A DNA stretch of 64,000 nt, taken from Acidimicrobiia bacterium. GTDB lineage: Bacteria > Actinomycetota > Acidimicrobiia > Spongiisociales > ZC4RG35. Made by a program: the position numbers and the translations under genes. This document shows, piece after piece, positions 15,633 to 24,507 of this stretch. The stretch covers positions 310,001 through 374,000 of the forward strand of contig PKRG01000001.1 of assembly GCA_017577575.1 (NCBI GenBank), in the 5' to 3' direction. The notes beneath the pieces were generated by a model, which ran no database searches, was not told the DNA's origin, and saw only the letters and a program-made list of their open reading frames with translations. Each line of letters starts with the position of its first letter. Position 1 is the first letter of the stretch.

Positions 15633-17192
15633 ATGACCACGAGAGCCCAGTTGCAGGAGAAGTCGATTGCTGAGCTGCGCGAGATCGCAGCCGCCGCCGG
15701 AATCGAGACCGACGGTCTGCAGAAGTCGCGTCTGATCTCCCGGATCCTCGAGATCCAAGGCGGCAGTGCCGAGGCTCCCGTGGACGTCGATCTCCCCGCA
15801 GCCACCCCCCGCTCCGCCGACAACGGAAGCGACAAGACCTCCGAGCCCGCGAGCGGCGAGGAGGCGCCGGGCGACGGGGGAGAGAGCACCGAAGGGGAGG
15901 CCGCCACCGAGACCGGCCAGGAACCTGGCCAGGCTTCCCAAGGCAAGGCCGGCGAGTCCGAGGACGGCGCCGAGGCGTCGACCGACGATTCCGACGACGA
16001 GAACCGCGGCAACCGGCGTCGGCGCAAGCGGAACCGCAACCGCCAGGACCGGCCCGCCGACGAGCCGGAGGGCGAGCCGGAGGTCCGCGAGGGCCTCCTC
16101 GACATCCTCCCCGAGGGCTACGGATTCCTGCGCACCTCCGGTTATCTCCCCGGCGACAAGGACGTCTACGTCTCGGCCGGCCAGATCCGCAAGTTCGGGC
16201 TTCGCAAGGGCGACATGGTCAAAGGCCCGATCCGTCAGCCCCGCTCCCAGGAGAAGTTCCCCGCCCTCATCCGCATCGACTCCGTCAACGGGATGGACGT
16301 CGAGGCGGCCAAGAACCGGCCCCGCTTCGAGGACCTGACACCGCTCTTCCCCGACGAGCGTCTCCGCCTCGAGGTGGAGGGCAAGGAGGATTCGACCCTC
16401 ACCCGCATCGTCGACCTGATCGCACCCATCGGAAAGGGCCAGCGCGGCCTCATCGTCTCGCCCCCCAAGGCGGGCAAGACCACCGTGCTGAAAGAGATCG
16501 CCCAGGCGATCACCACCAACAACCCGGAGTGCTACCTGATGGTGGTGCTCGTCGACGAGCGGCCCGAAGAGGTGACCGACATGCAGCGGTCGGTCAAGGG
16601 CGAGGTGATCTTCTCGACCTTCGATCGTCCCGCCGAGGAACACACCCAGGTCTCCGAGCTCGCCCTCGAGCGGGCGAAGCGCCTCGTCGAGATGGGTACC
16701 GACGTGGTGATCCTGCTCGACTCGATCACCCGCCTGGCCCGGGCCCACAACCTGGCCACCCCGGCATCGGGGCGCATCCTCTCCGGTGGTGTCGACTCGA
16801 CCGCCCTCTACCCGCCGAAGCGGTTCTTCGGCGCCGCCCGCAACATCGAGGAGGGGGGAAGCCTCACGATTCTCGGCACCGCCCTCGTCGAGACCGGCTC
16901 CAAGATGGACGAGGTCATCTTCGAGGAGTTCAAGGGCACCGGCAACATGGAGCTGCGGCTCGACCGCAAGCTCGCCGACAAGCGCATCTACCCTGCGATC
17001 GACATCGAAGCTTCGGGAACACGACGGGAAGAGTTGTTGTTCGACCAGAAGGAGTTGACGCAGGTGTGGAAGCTGCGCCGGGTGCTTCTCGCCCTCGAGC
17101 CCGGCGCCGCCCTCGAGCTGCTCATCGACCGTCTGAAGAACACGAAGTCCAACGCCGAGTTCCTGGCCGACGTGGCCAAGAGCGGCAACTGA
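15633..17192 (+). CDS. rho: Transcription termination factor Rho
   Basis: A hexameric RNA helicase that ends transcription. The 519-residue protein has a SAP-like Rho_N helix (about 1-42), then a roughly 90-residue acidic and Arg/Asn-rich disordered insert, as in other actinobacterial Rho proteins. The cold-shock RNA-binding domain (GYGFLRTSGYLPG region, about 155-200) and the ATPase core with Walker A PPKAGKTT follow. Few clear intrinsic terminators were noticed in the window, consistent with reliance on Rho. rpmE follows after 15 nt. Confidence 0.96.
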   Translation: MTTRAQLQEKSIAELREIAAAAGIETDGLQKSRLISRILEIQGGSAEAPVDVDLPAATPRSADNGSDKTSEPASGEEAPGDGGESTEGEAATETGQEPGQASQGKAGESEDGAEASTDDSDDENRGNRRRRKRNRNRQDRPADEPEGEPEVREGLLDILPEGYGFLRTSGYLPGDKDVYVSAGQIRKFGLRKGDMVKGPIRQPRSQEKFPALIRIDSVNGMDVEAAKNRPRFEDLTPLFPDERLRLEVEGKEDSTLTRIVDLIAPIGKGQRGLIVSPPKAGKTTVLKEIAQAITTNNPECYLMVVLVDERPEEVTDMQRSVKGEVIFSTFDRPAEEHTQVSELALERAKRLVEMGTDVVILLDSITRLARAHNLATPASGRILSGGVDSTALYPPKRFFGAARNIEEGGSLTILGTALVETGSKMDEVIFEEFKGTGNMELRLDRKLADKRIYPAIDIEASGTRREELLFDQKELTQVWKLRRVLLALEPGAALELLIDRLKNTKSNAEFLADVAKSGN

Positions 17193-17207
17193 TCCAGAGG
17201 AGCCACC

Positions 17208-17468
17208 ATGAAGACGGACATCCATCCGACCTACGACGAGACGCGGGTGACGTGCTCGTGTGGCAACACCTTCGTCACCCGGTCCACGCGGCCCGGCGAC
17301 ATGCACGTCGAGCTCTGCAACGAGTGCCATCCCTTCTTCACCGGTAAGCAGAAGCTGGTCGACACCGGCGGCCGGGTCGAGCGCTTCAAGAAGCGCTACG
17401 GGACGGAGTCGTTCTCGAGCAAGAAGAGGCAGTCGAAGAGCGCTTCGGAGGGCGACTCCGAAGCATGA
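17208..17468 (+). CDS. rpmE: 50S ribosomal protein L31
   Basis: An 86-residue L31. Cys16, Cys18, Cys37 and Cys40 mark the zinc-binding (C+) form, with the conserved HPFFTGKQKLVDT block at 41-53 and a basic, Ser-rich tail. A ribosome site AGAGGAG precedes the ATG. The order rho-rpmE-DUF1385-prfA is classic for high-GC Gram-positives. The C+ form suggests growth under zinc sufficiency; no C- paralogue is visible in this window. Confidence 0.96.
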   Translation: MKTDIHPTYDETRVTCSCGNTFVTRSTRPGDMHVELCNECHPFFTGKQKLVDTGGRVERFKKRYGTESFSSKKRQSKSASEGDSEA

Positions 17469-18445
17469 CGTCGCCGGGAGCCGAGTCGCGGCCCAAGGCG
17501 CGACAGCCCATCGACCCCGCCAACACGGTCGGCGGCCAGGCGGTCATCGAAGGCGTGATGATGCGCGCCCCGGGAGCCTGGGCCGTCGCCGTGCGGCGGC
17601 CCGACGGGCTGATCGAGGCCATCCGCAGCGAGCTCCCGAGGCTCTCCTCCCGATCCATGGCCGCCCGGATCCCTTTCGTGCGGGGGATCATGGTGCTGGG
17701 GGAGTCCCTGACTCTCGGCTTCCGCGCCCTCTCGTGGTCGGCTCAGAAGGCCGTCGACGAGGACGAAGAGCCGCTCACCACCCGCCAGATCGTCTTCTCG
17801 ATGACGCTGGCGCTGGCGTTCTTCATGGCCGTCTTCATCCTCGTCCCCGCGTTCGTGGCCCGGTTCGCCTCCGGTGATTCCACCCTCCTGTTCAACACCG
17901 TCGAGGGAGTCGTGCGCCTGGTCCTGTTCGTCGGCTACATCTGGGCGATCGGGCGCTCGAAAGACATCGCCCGGGTTTTCGAGTTCCACGGTGCCGAGCA
18001 CATGACCATCCACGCCTACGAAGCCGGCGACCCGCTGACGCTCGAGGCGGTCGCCAAGTACGACCCCGAGCACCCCCGGTGCGGGACCAGCTTCCTGCTC
18101 ATCGTGATCCTCGGCTCGATCGTCGTCTTCTCGCTCGTCCACCAGCCCGGGTGGCTGTGGCTCGTCGCCACCCGGATCCTGGGGATCCCCGTGATCGCCG
18201 GCCTGGCCTACGAGTTGCTCCGCTTCTCGGGCCTCGGCCGGGTGCCGTGGCTGTCGAGGGTGCTGGCGGCTCCCGGGCTGTGGCTCCAGAAGCTCACCAC
18301 CAACCGTCCCGCCGCCGACCAGATCGAGGTGGCGATCGCCTCGATGGTCACCGCCCTCGACGAGGACCAGCTCCAGGCGGTGCTGGGACGCGGAGCCGTG
18401 CCGGACTCGGCCCTCGTCGCCCGCCAGGGGGCGATCGCCGGCTGA
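17465..18445 (+). CDS. DUF1385 family membrane protein
   Basis: A 326-residue protein with the family opening VGGQAVIEGVMMR (residues 22-34), a cytoplasmic segment (LPRLSSRSMAARIPFVRG) and several membrane helices (near 115-138, 145-165 and 210-260). FHGAEHMTIHAYE and HPRCGTSFL are strongly conserved and may bind metal. The function of the family is unknown, although its neighbours rpmE, prfA and prmC are conserved. It overlaps rpmE by 4 nt and prfA by 1 nt. Confidence 0.9.
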   Translation: MTSPGAESRPKARQPIDPANTVGGQAVIEGVMMRAPGAWAVAVRRPDGLIEAIRSELPRLSSRSMAARIPFVRGIMVLGESLTLGFRALSWSAQKAVDEDEEPLTTRQIVFSMTLALAFFMAVFILVPAFVARFASGDSTLLFNTVEGVVRLVLFVGYIWAIGRSKDIARVFEFHGAEHMTIHAYEAGDPLTLEAVAKYDPEHPRCGTSFLLIVILGSIVVFSLVHQPGWLWLVATRILGIPVIAGLAYELLRFSGLGRVPWLSRVLAAPGLWLQKLTTNRPAADQIEVAIASMVTALDEDQLQAVLGRGAVPDSALVARQGAIAG

Positions 18446-19515
18446 TGGAAGAGCAGCTGGCGGCCCGCCTCGCCGAGGTAGAGGAGGCGTTCCGGGAGGT
18501 CGAAGCGGAGCTGTCGCGGCCCGAAGTCGCCTCCGACCCGTCGCGTCTGGCCGAGCTGGGCAAGCGCCATTCCGAGCTCGGCGTCATCGTCCGCCTGCTC
18601 GGGGAGTGGAGGCGCGCCGATCAGGACCGGCGGGAGGCCCTCGAGCTCGCCGCCGAGGACCCGTCCATGGCCCCCGAGCTGAAGCGGCTCGCCGAAGAGC
18701 GCGCCGAGGAGATGGAGCGCCTCGAAGGAGAGATCCGGCGGGCGATGATCCCCAAGGACCCCAACGACGACAAGGACGTGATCGTCGAGATCCGCGCCGC
18801 CGCCGGGGGAGACGAGGCGGCCATCTGGGCCGGGGATCTGTTGCGCATGTACGAGCGCTACGCCGAGTCCCACGGGTTCAAGGTCGAGCCCATGGAGGCG
18901 ATGCCGTCGGAGGCGGGAGGGTTCACGCGGGTGACGATCGCAGTCAAAGGGCGAGGGGCCTACTCCCGGCTCAAGTACGAGGCGGGTGTCCACCGTGTCC
19001 AGCGCGTGCCCAAGACCGAGTCGCAAGGACGCATCCACACCTCCACCGCCACGGTGGCGGTCCTCCCCGAAGCCGACGAGGTCGAGGTCGAGATCGACCC
19101 CGCCGACGTGCGGGTCGACGTGTTCCGGTCCCAGGGCCCGGGCGGGCAGTCGGTGAACACCACCGACTCGGCGGTGCGCCTCACCCACATACCGACCGGC
19201 CTGGTGGTGTCGGTGCAGGACGAGAAGAGCCAGCTGCAGAACAAGGAGAAGGCGTTCCGGATCCTCCGGGCGCGCCTCCTGGCGATGCGCCAGGCCGAAC
19301 AGCGAGCGGAGCTCGCCGGGGCGCGGCGCGCCCAGGTGGGGACGGGGGAGCGGGCCGAGAAGATCCGCACCTACAACTATCGGGAGAACCGGGTCACCGA
19401 CCACCGCCTCGGGCTGACCATCAAGCGGCTCGACGAGATCCTCGACGGCGACCTCGACGAGTTCGTCGACGCCCTCGCCGCCCGCGAGCAGGCCGAGCGC
19501 CTCGCCTCAGGCTGA
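18445..19515 (+). CDS. prfA: Peptide chain release factor 1
   Basis: RF1 recognises UAA and UAG and triggers peptide release. The 356-residue protein carries the catalytic GPGGQSVNTTDSAVR loop (GGQ near residues 232-234) and the ENRVTDHR C-terminal block. The recognition loop region holds a PKTESQGRIHTS segment rather than the exact PxT tripeptide spacing seen in E. coli. The ATG at 18445 overlaps the DUF1385 stop. Its usual partner prmC, which methylates the GGQ glutamine, is displaced 3 kb downstream by a minus-strand island. Confidence 0.96.
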   Translation: MEEQLAARLAEVEEAFREVEAELSRPEVASDPSRLAELGKRHSELGVIVRLLGEWRRADQDRREALELAAEDPSMAPELKRLAEERAEEMERLEGEIRRAMIPKDPNDDKDVIVEIRAAAGGDEAAIWAGDLLRMYERYAESHGFKVEPMEAMPSEAGGFTRVTIAVKGRGAYSRLKYEAGVHRVQRVPKTESQGRIHTSTATVAVLPEADEVEVEIDPADVRVDVFRSQGPGGQSVNTTDSAVRLTHIPTGLVVSVQDEKSQLQNKEKAFRILRARLLAMRQAEQRAELAGARRAQVGTGERAEKIRTYNYRENRVTDHRLGLTIKRLDEILDGDLDEFVDALAAREQAERLASG

Positions 19516-20913
19516 CCGGGCTAGGCGGGCGACGCCCCGACGCTCCATGTCGCCCCACTGGTGGGTCGATCGGCCGCCGAACATCGCCCGGATCCGCCAC
19601 CACACGGTCAGCTGGCGGACACCAAGGTTCTCCACGAAGACCGTGGTGAGGAGCTTCAGCGTCTCACGGGGGTCGTTGAAGTAGCCGAACCTCTCATCGA
19701 GCAGCAACGCCACCAGGGAGGTGATGGCGCCGGCCAGGATCGCCAGCACGAAGAAGGCGGCGGCGGTGAGCCAGGGGACGGCACCCGTCAGGAGAGCGAG
19801 AGGGATGGCCAGCCATCCGCAGAACTCGACGATCGGGGCGAGGTACTCGAACAACACCATCGACGGCCAGGTCACCATCCCGATCGTCCCGTGGCGGGGG
19901 TTGAAGGTGGTGGACCGGAAGTCGCGGACCGCGGTCATCAGGCCCCGATGCCAGCGGATCCGCTGGCGGCGCAGGATCTTGCGTGTGGGCGGCACCTCCG
20001 TCCACACCACGGCGGCGGGGGAGTACACCAGCCGGTAGTCCTGGCCGGCGTCCCGGAGGTAGCGGTGGGCTCGCATCGTCAGGTCGAGGTCCTCGCCCAG
20101 GTGGCCGGGGGTGTAGCCGCCCACCGCCACCACCACGTCCCGGCGCCAGATGCCGAACGCCCCCGAGAGGATCGGCAACCCGTTGATCGCCGACCAGGCG
20201 GGGCGGCTCGCCACGAACGACCGCACGTACTCCAACAGCTGGTACCGCTCGATGATCCGGTCGGGGACGCGGGGGTCGACGACGTGGCCGTAGGCCAGCC
20301 GGCAGCCGTTGATCGGCCGGACGTTGCCGCCCACGCCCACCACCCGTTTGCGGTCCTCCGACACCAGGCGCATGGCATGGACGAGTGCGGCGCCGTCGAT
20401 GATGACGTCGGCGTCCGTGGCGAGGACGTACGGGTAGCGAGCGGCGTTGATGGCGGCGTTGAGGGCGTCGGCCCGGCCGCCGTTCTCTTTGTCGACGACG
20501 GTGAGGGGGATGGGCTGGCGGGACTTGTAGACCTGCCGCACTCGCTCGGTGCGGATGTTGGTTCGCAGCGGGTAGGGGACCGGGTACAGGTCGAACGCCT
20601 CGATCAGCTTCTGGAGGGTGTCGTCGGTGCTGCCGTCGTTGGCGACGACGATCTCGAACCGGGGATACGACACCATCGACATCGACTTGATCGACTCGAC
20701 GATCCCCGCCGCCTCGTTGTAGGCGGGCACGACTATCGAAACCGGCGGCGCCAGATGGGAGGTGAGCATGTCCTCGGTCCGCCCGAACAGCTGCTGGCGG
20801 CGCTGGCGGCGCAGGACCACCGCCGAGCCGATCGCCAGGGCGAGCAGCCACAGCTGCATGGCCACGAAGTAGGCCCAGACGACGAGCGAGACGCTGGAGA
20901 GGAGGTGTCTCAC
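19507..20913 (-). CDS. Membrane glycosyltransferase family 2 (processive-type)
   Basis: The 468-residue protein has an N-terminal membrane helix (about 8-30), a GT2 catalytic domain (about 55-290) and at least two C-terminal helices (about 310-360). Catalytic features are NDGSTDD, TDADV (the DxD motif), HLGEDLDL and QRIRWHRG (the QxxRW-type motif). These are shared by cellulose synthase, hyaluronan synthase and PgaC, so it probably polymerises and exports a polysaccharide from UDP-sugars. The GTG at 20913 overlaps the HEAT gene stop. The polymer cannot be named from sequence. Confidence 0.88.
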   Translation of the reverse strand: MRHLLSSVSLVVWAYFVAMQLWLLALAIGSAVVLRRQRRQQLFGRTEDMLTSHLAPPVSIVVPAYNEAAGIVESIKSMSMVSYPRFEIVVANDGSTDDTLQKLIEAFDLYPVPYPLRTNIRTERVRQVYKSRQPIPLTVVDKENGGRADALNAAINAARYPYVLATDADVIIDGAALVHAMRLVSEDRKRVVGVGGNVRPINGCRLAYGHVVDPRVPDRIIERYQLLEYVRSFVASRPAWSAINGLPILSGAFGIWRRDVVVAVGGYTPGHLGEDLDLTMRAHRYLRDAGQDYRLVYSPAAVVWTEVPPTRKILRRQRIRWHRGLMTAVRDFRSTTFNPRHGTIGMVTWPSMVLFEYLAPIVEFCGWLAIPLALLTGAVPWLTAAAFFVLAILAGAITSLVALLLDERFGYFNDPRETLKLLTTVFVENLGVRQLTVWWRIRAMFGGRSTHQWGDMERRGVARLARSA

Positions 20914-22037
20914 GTCGAGGCCGCCGCGGCCGCCAGGCGCCGGTCTTTCTCGGACGCCACGCCGGCGCGGACCCGCTCGGCGGCCTCCGCCAGCACCCCG
21001 GAGATCGTGAGCTGGTTCAGCGCCGTGTCGGCGGCATAGGGGTCGGGCCCCTCGAGGGCGGCGATCAGGTGGTCGGTGCCGCCGGGCAGTTCCGAGAGGG
21101 CGCTGGCGGCGTTCTGGCGCACCCACCACACCGGGTCGTAGAGCAGGCCTGCCACCGCCCGGGTCACTCCCGGCCCGCCGATGGCACCCAGGGCGACCGC
21201 CGCCCGGGCGCGCACCTGCCAGGAATGGTCGTCTATCGCCTCGAGGAGGGGTTCGATGGCGTTCGGGCCGCCGGTGCGCTCCAGCGCCGAGGCAGCCGTC
21301 ACCCGCCATTCGGGGTTGGGTGATCTCAGCATCCGCAGGAGCGTCGGCTCGGCCTCCGGATCGCCGATCGAGCCGAGTATGCGTCCGGCGAGCGCCACCG
21401 TCTCCTCGGAGCAGTCGGGTCGCTCCATCTCCCGGTCGAGCCAATCGCAGATCGCCCCGGTGGCAGCCAGGCCGATGGTGACCAGGGCGTCGGCGATCCG
21501 CGCCGCCTCCCACGGGCTCACCCGCCGCGCCAGGTCGAGGATCGCCGGGATCGACTCGATGTCGCGGAGGCGGGCGAGGCCCCGGACGGCCTGTGTGCGC
21601 ACCTGGGGGGATCGATCGGCCAGCAGGCTGCGGAGATGCTGGCGCTGGAGGGGAGTGGCCAGGTCGGCCAGCCGGGCGGCTGCCCGCAGACGGCGGCTGG
21701 CGGGGAAGCGGCGACGGGAGCGATCGACGAGGGCCCGGTGGACCCCGGCCTGCGCGGCCAGCCGGTCGATGTGCTCGCGGTCGGCCCCCGTGACGAGGAG
21801 GCGGTACTCGGCCAGGGCGTCCCAGAACAAGGGGTCGGTCGCCCACGCCTTGGGGGTGCTCTGGGGGATCATGCGCCGGCTCAGCATCTCGCCGATGGCG
21901 GCGAGATAGTGGGCGGACCGGGTGCCGCGCCAGCGCTGGACCTCACGATGGGCGAGCTTGGTGACGACGAGAACCCCGGTCAGGGCGACGGTCGCCGCCG
22001 TGGTGGCGCCCAGCAGGGTCGGGAGTGATGACAGCAC
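20910..22037 (-). CDS. Membrane-anchored HEAT-repeat protein
   Basis: The 375-residue protein starts with a membrane anchor (about 5-26). From about residue 105 it carries a run of HEAT/PBS-lyase-like helical repeats, recognisable as recurring VR-x-x-A-A-x-A-L-x-x-I/L-G units (for example VRARAAVALGAIGG). Such solenoids are protein-binding scaffolds. Coupling to the glycosyltransferase (GTGA overlap) makes it a likely accessory or regulatory subunit of that enzyme. No catalytic domain is visible. The GTG start has AGAGGT just upstream. Confidence 0.85.
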   Translation of the reverse strand: MLSSLPTLLGATTAATVALTGVLVVTKLAHREVQRWRGTRSAHYLAAIGEMLSRRMIPQSTPKAWATDPLFWDALAEYRLLVTGADREHIDRLAAQAGVHRALVDRSRRRFPASRRLRAAARLADLATPLQRQHLRSLLADRSPQVRTQAVRGLARLRDIESIPAILDLARRVSPWEAARIADALVTIGLAATGAICDWLDREMERPDCSEETVALAGRILGSIGDPEAEPTLLRMLRSPNPEWRVTAASALERTGGPNAIEPLLEAIDDHSWQVRARAAVALGAIGGPGVTRAVAGLLYDPVWWVRQNAASALSELPGGTDHLIAALEGPDPYAADTALNQLTISGVLAEAAERVRAGVASEKDRRLAAAAAST

Positions 22038-22073
22038 ACCTCTGTATCGGCGCCGCCGGCGGCGAGTTGAGCG

Positions 22074-22433
22074 TCAGCTCTTCAATTGGACCGCGATCCG
22101 GGCGAGGAGCTCGGGCACGCTGAAGGGCTTGCGGATGTACCCGAAGGCGCCGAGCTCCAACGATCGCACGACGGTCTCGTCGTCGTCGACCGCCGACAGC
22201 AACAGGACCGGGAATTCGCGCCCCTCGTTCCTCCACGCATGGAGAATGTCGAGGCCGAGCATGCCCGGCATCAGCTGGTCGAGGATGGCCAGGTCGAAAT
22301 CCTGGTCCTTTCCGATCTCGTAGGCGGAAGTCCCGTCGGTGGCTTCGACCACGTCGTGGCCTTCTGCCTGCAGGTGCCATCTGACGAGGTGGCGAACAGT
22401 AGGTGAGTCGTCGGCGAGGAGGATGCGAGCCAT
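22074..22433 (-). CDS. Single-domain response regulator (CheY-like)
   Basis: The 119-residue protein is a lone receiver domain: acidic pair in LLADDS (residues 5-10), phospho-acceptor Asp in ILDQLMPG (near 54), Ser in LLLSAVDD and Lys in GYIRKPFS. It has no output domain, so it should act by protein-protein contact. It sits 36 nt upstream of the HEAT/glycosyltransferase pair on the same strand, and its likely target is that apparatus. No histidine kinase is present in the window. Confidence 0.93.
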   Translation of the reverse strand: MARILLADDSPTVRHLVRWHLQAEGHDVVEATDGTSAYEIGKDQDFDLAILDQLMPGMLGLDILHAWRNEGREFPVLLLSAVDDDETVVRSLELGAFGYIRKPFSVPELLARIAVQLKS

Positions 22434-22460
22434 TTCGCGGCATTCTGGCACCATGCGCCC

Positions 22461-23204
22461 ATGAACGGAGCGCTTTCTGCCCTGCCTCCCCACGAACGGC
22501 GGAGGCTCCTGGCGCTGGGCCGAGACGACGTCGAAGACCTGGCCCGCCGCCGTCTCGAGGGAGAGCCCCTCCAGTACCTGGAGGGGACCGCGGCGTTCAC
22601 CGATTTCGACGTCGTCGTCGATCCCCGGGTCCTCATCCCCCGGCCGGAGACGGAGGGGCTCTTCGACCTCGTCGTACGGGAGCTGGGAGGCGATGCCCCT
22701 TCGGTGGTCGTCGAGCTGGGGACGGGATCGGGGGCCATCGCCATCGCCCTGGCCCGGCGGTTCCCCGACGCCGCCGTCCACGCCACCGACATATCCGAGG
22801 ACGCCCTCGACGTCGCCCGGCTCAACGCCCGGCGCCTCGGCGTGGACATCACCTTCCATCGGGGAGACCTGTTCGCCGCGCTGCCCGACGACCTGCGGGG
22901 ACGGGTCGACCTGCTGGTGTCGAACCCGCCCTACGTGGCCGAGCACGAATGGAGGCTGTTGCCCCCCGACGTCCGGCGGGAGCCGCGCCCAGCCTTGATC
23001 GCCGGGCCCCGGGGCACCGAGGTCCTGGAGCGCATCGCCACCGGGGCGTCGGAATGGTTGGCCCCCGGAGGGCTGGTGGCCTGTGAGATCGGCGAGACCC
23101 AGGGCGAGGCGGTTCGAGAGGCGTTCGCCGTGCTCGGTGACGCCCGCATCCGCCCCGACCTGGCGGGCTGTGACCGGTACGTCGTCGTGAGGTACGAGCG
23201 GTGA
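22461..23204 (+). CDS. prmC: Release factor glutamine methyltransferase
   Basis: PrmC (HemK) methylates the GGQ glutamine of RF1 and RF2. The 247-residue protein has the SAM-binding ELGTGSGAIAIALA motif (about 78-91) and the catalytic SNPPYV (NPPY near 154-157). The N-terminal helical domain is short (about 45 residues against about 75 in E. coli), though PRPETEGL and the rest of the catalytic domain are complete. A second ATG lies 7 nt upstream, out of frame. It is divergent from the response regulator. Confidence 0.93.
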   Translation: MNGALSALPPHERRRLLALGRDDVEDLARRRLEGEPLQYLEGTAAFTDFDVVVDPRVLIPRPETEGLFDLVVRELGGDAPSVVVELGTGSGAIAIALARRFPDAAVHATDISEDALDVARLNARRLGVDITFHRGDLFAALPDDLRGRVDLLVSNPPYVAEHEWRLLPPDVRREPRPALIAGPRGTEVLERIATGASEWLAPGGLVACEIGETQGEAVREAFAVLGDARIRPDLAGCDRYVVVRYER

Positions 23205-23767
23205 GCATCCGGGAAGCGGTCGACGCCATCCGGCGGGGAGAGGTCGTCGGGGTGCCGACCGACACCGTCTACGGGCTGGCGGTGGACCCCTGGAACGAGG
23301 TCGCGGTCGGCCGGCTGTTCGAGCTGAAGGGGAGGCCCCGCCACAAGCCCGTGGGCCTGCTGGCCGCCGACGCCTCCCAGGCTGCCGAGATCGCCGACCT
23401 GTCGGCGGCGGGCGACCTCCTGCGGCATTGGCCCGGGGCCCTCACCCTGGTGGTCCGGCCGACTGTGGTGATCCCCAACTGGGTCGGCGACGCCGCCTTG
23501 GGCACGGTGGGCATCCGCGTCCCCGACCACGACCTGCTCCGCCGGCTGCTGGCCGAGACGGGCCCGCTGGCGGTCACCTCGGCCAACAGGTCGGGGATGC
23601 CGGAGGCACGCGACGACGAGGAGGCGAAGGCGATGTTCGGGGAGTTCGTCGCCGTCTACCTGCCCGGTCGTTGCCCGGGCGGCACCGCCTCGACGGTCGT
23701 CGACGTCACCGGCCCAGAGCCGAAGGTCCTTCGGGCCGGCCCCGTGGTCATCGGCGAAGACGGCTGA
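23201..23767 (+). CDS. tsaC: L-threonylcarbamoyladenylate synthase (TsaC/Sua5 family)
   Basis: A YrdC-domain protein (188 residues) that makes threonylcarbamoyl-AMP for tRNA t6A37. Visible blocks are GVPTDTVYGLAVDP near the N-terminus, LKGRPRHKPVGLL with substrate-binding Lys and Arg, WPGALTLVV and the TSANRSG signature near 126-132. The C-terminal Sua5 extension is absent, so it is the short form. GTG overlaps the prmC stop by 4 nt. It converges on the EAL-like gene with a 20-nt overlap. Confidence 0.93.
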   Translation: MSIREAVDAIRRGEVVGVPTDTVYGLAVDPWNEVAVGRLFELKGRPRHKPVGLLAADASQAAEIADLSAAGDLLRHWPGALTLVVRPTVVIPNWVGDAALGTVGIRVPDHDLLRRLLAETGPLAVTSANRSGMPEARDDEEAKAMFGEFVAVYLPGRCPGGTASTVVDVTGPEPKVLRAGPVVIGEDG

Positions 23768-24275
23768 GGTCGACGGGAGCCACCCGCATCGGCTCGGCGA
23801 CCGCCGGCCCCTCCAACAGGTCGGCTCCGATCGCCCGGGCCCAGGTGAGGTCGTCGTCGCTGGCGATATCGGCGGCGATCAGGAGGCCCTGGGGCTTGGT
23901 GAGGTCGGCGGGGGCGGTGTCGGGCGTGACGACCACGGCGCTGAACCCATCGATCGGGCCGACCCGGTGGCCCATCACCGCCGCCTTCATCCCGAGGAGG
24001 TGCATGCGCCGCAGCGCCACGTCGAGCTCCTGGCGGCGGCGGCCGACGCGGGCCGCCTCCACCACGGCCAGCAGCCGCCGTCGGGACTCGCCGTCGACGG
24101 CCCGGTGCAAGTCGGGATGGGACATGGCCTCGGCGGAGACGCAGGCGGCGAGGAACGCCCCGGGGTCGAGCACACCGAGTGCACGCAGCGTCCAGCGGAG
24201 GGTCGCCAGCTCCTCGGCGGGATCGGTGTGCCGGGAGCTGATCCGCGCCAGGTAGCCCTCGGGCCTGCCGCCCAC
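23748..24275 (-). CDS. Degenerate EAL-like protein (tentative)
   Basis: The family is not certain. The end, IAADIASDDDLTWARAIGAD then LLEGPAVAEP, parallels the closing EGVE...LGxDxxQGxxxxxP segment of EAL phosphodiesterase domains. CVSAEAMSHPDL and a following amphipathic helix resemble the central NVSAxQLxxPDL region. The catalytic EAL, DDFG and KID motifs are absent, so if it belongs to this family it can only be a binding or structural relative. The frame is open upstream to a TAG at 24414-24416 without a conventional earlier start; the GTG at 24275 gives 175 residues. It occupies the place where rpiB often sits between tsaC and glyA. Confidence 0.55.
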   Translation of the reverse strand: MGGRPEGYLARISSRHTDPAEELATLRWTLRALGVLDPGAFLAACVSAEAMSHPDLHRAVDGESRRRLLAVVEAARVGRRRQELDVALRRMHLLGMKAAVMGHRVGPIDGFSAVVVTPDTAPADLTKPQGLLIAADIASDDDLTWARAIGADLLEGPAVAEPMRVAPVDLSRLRR

Positions 24276-24507
24276 CTCCGGGACGAGAGGGGAGAGGGCG
24301 ATGTGGTCCCGGACCAGGGCAGGCCGACGCGTCCCGGCCGGCTGGGGCTGCGGCCGCGGGAGGGCGCCCTCGTCGGGGCGGGCGGTGATGATCTCTGCGG
24401 GCTCGATGCCTCCCTATCGGCTCGCGCCCGCTCGGATCTTTAGCGAGCTTTCGACGAACGATCCGATACAAGTACTGTGCCCGGGTACGCCGACAGAGAG
24501 TCAGCCG

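Noticed and set aside
15340..15636. 98-codon ORF in the rho leader
   Set aside because: No ribosome site, no resemblance to known proteins, and it runs through the rho promoter and overlaps rho out of frame.
24417..24507. Glycine or SAM riboswitch upstream of glyA
   Set aside because: The short region shows no recognisable conserved core or paired elements of known classes.
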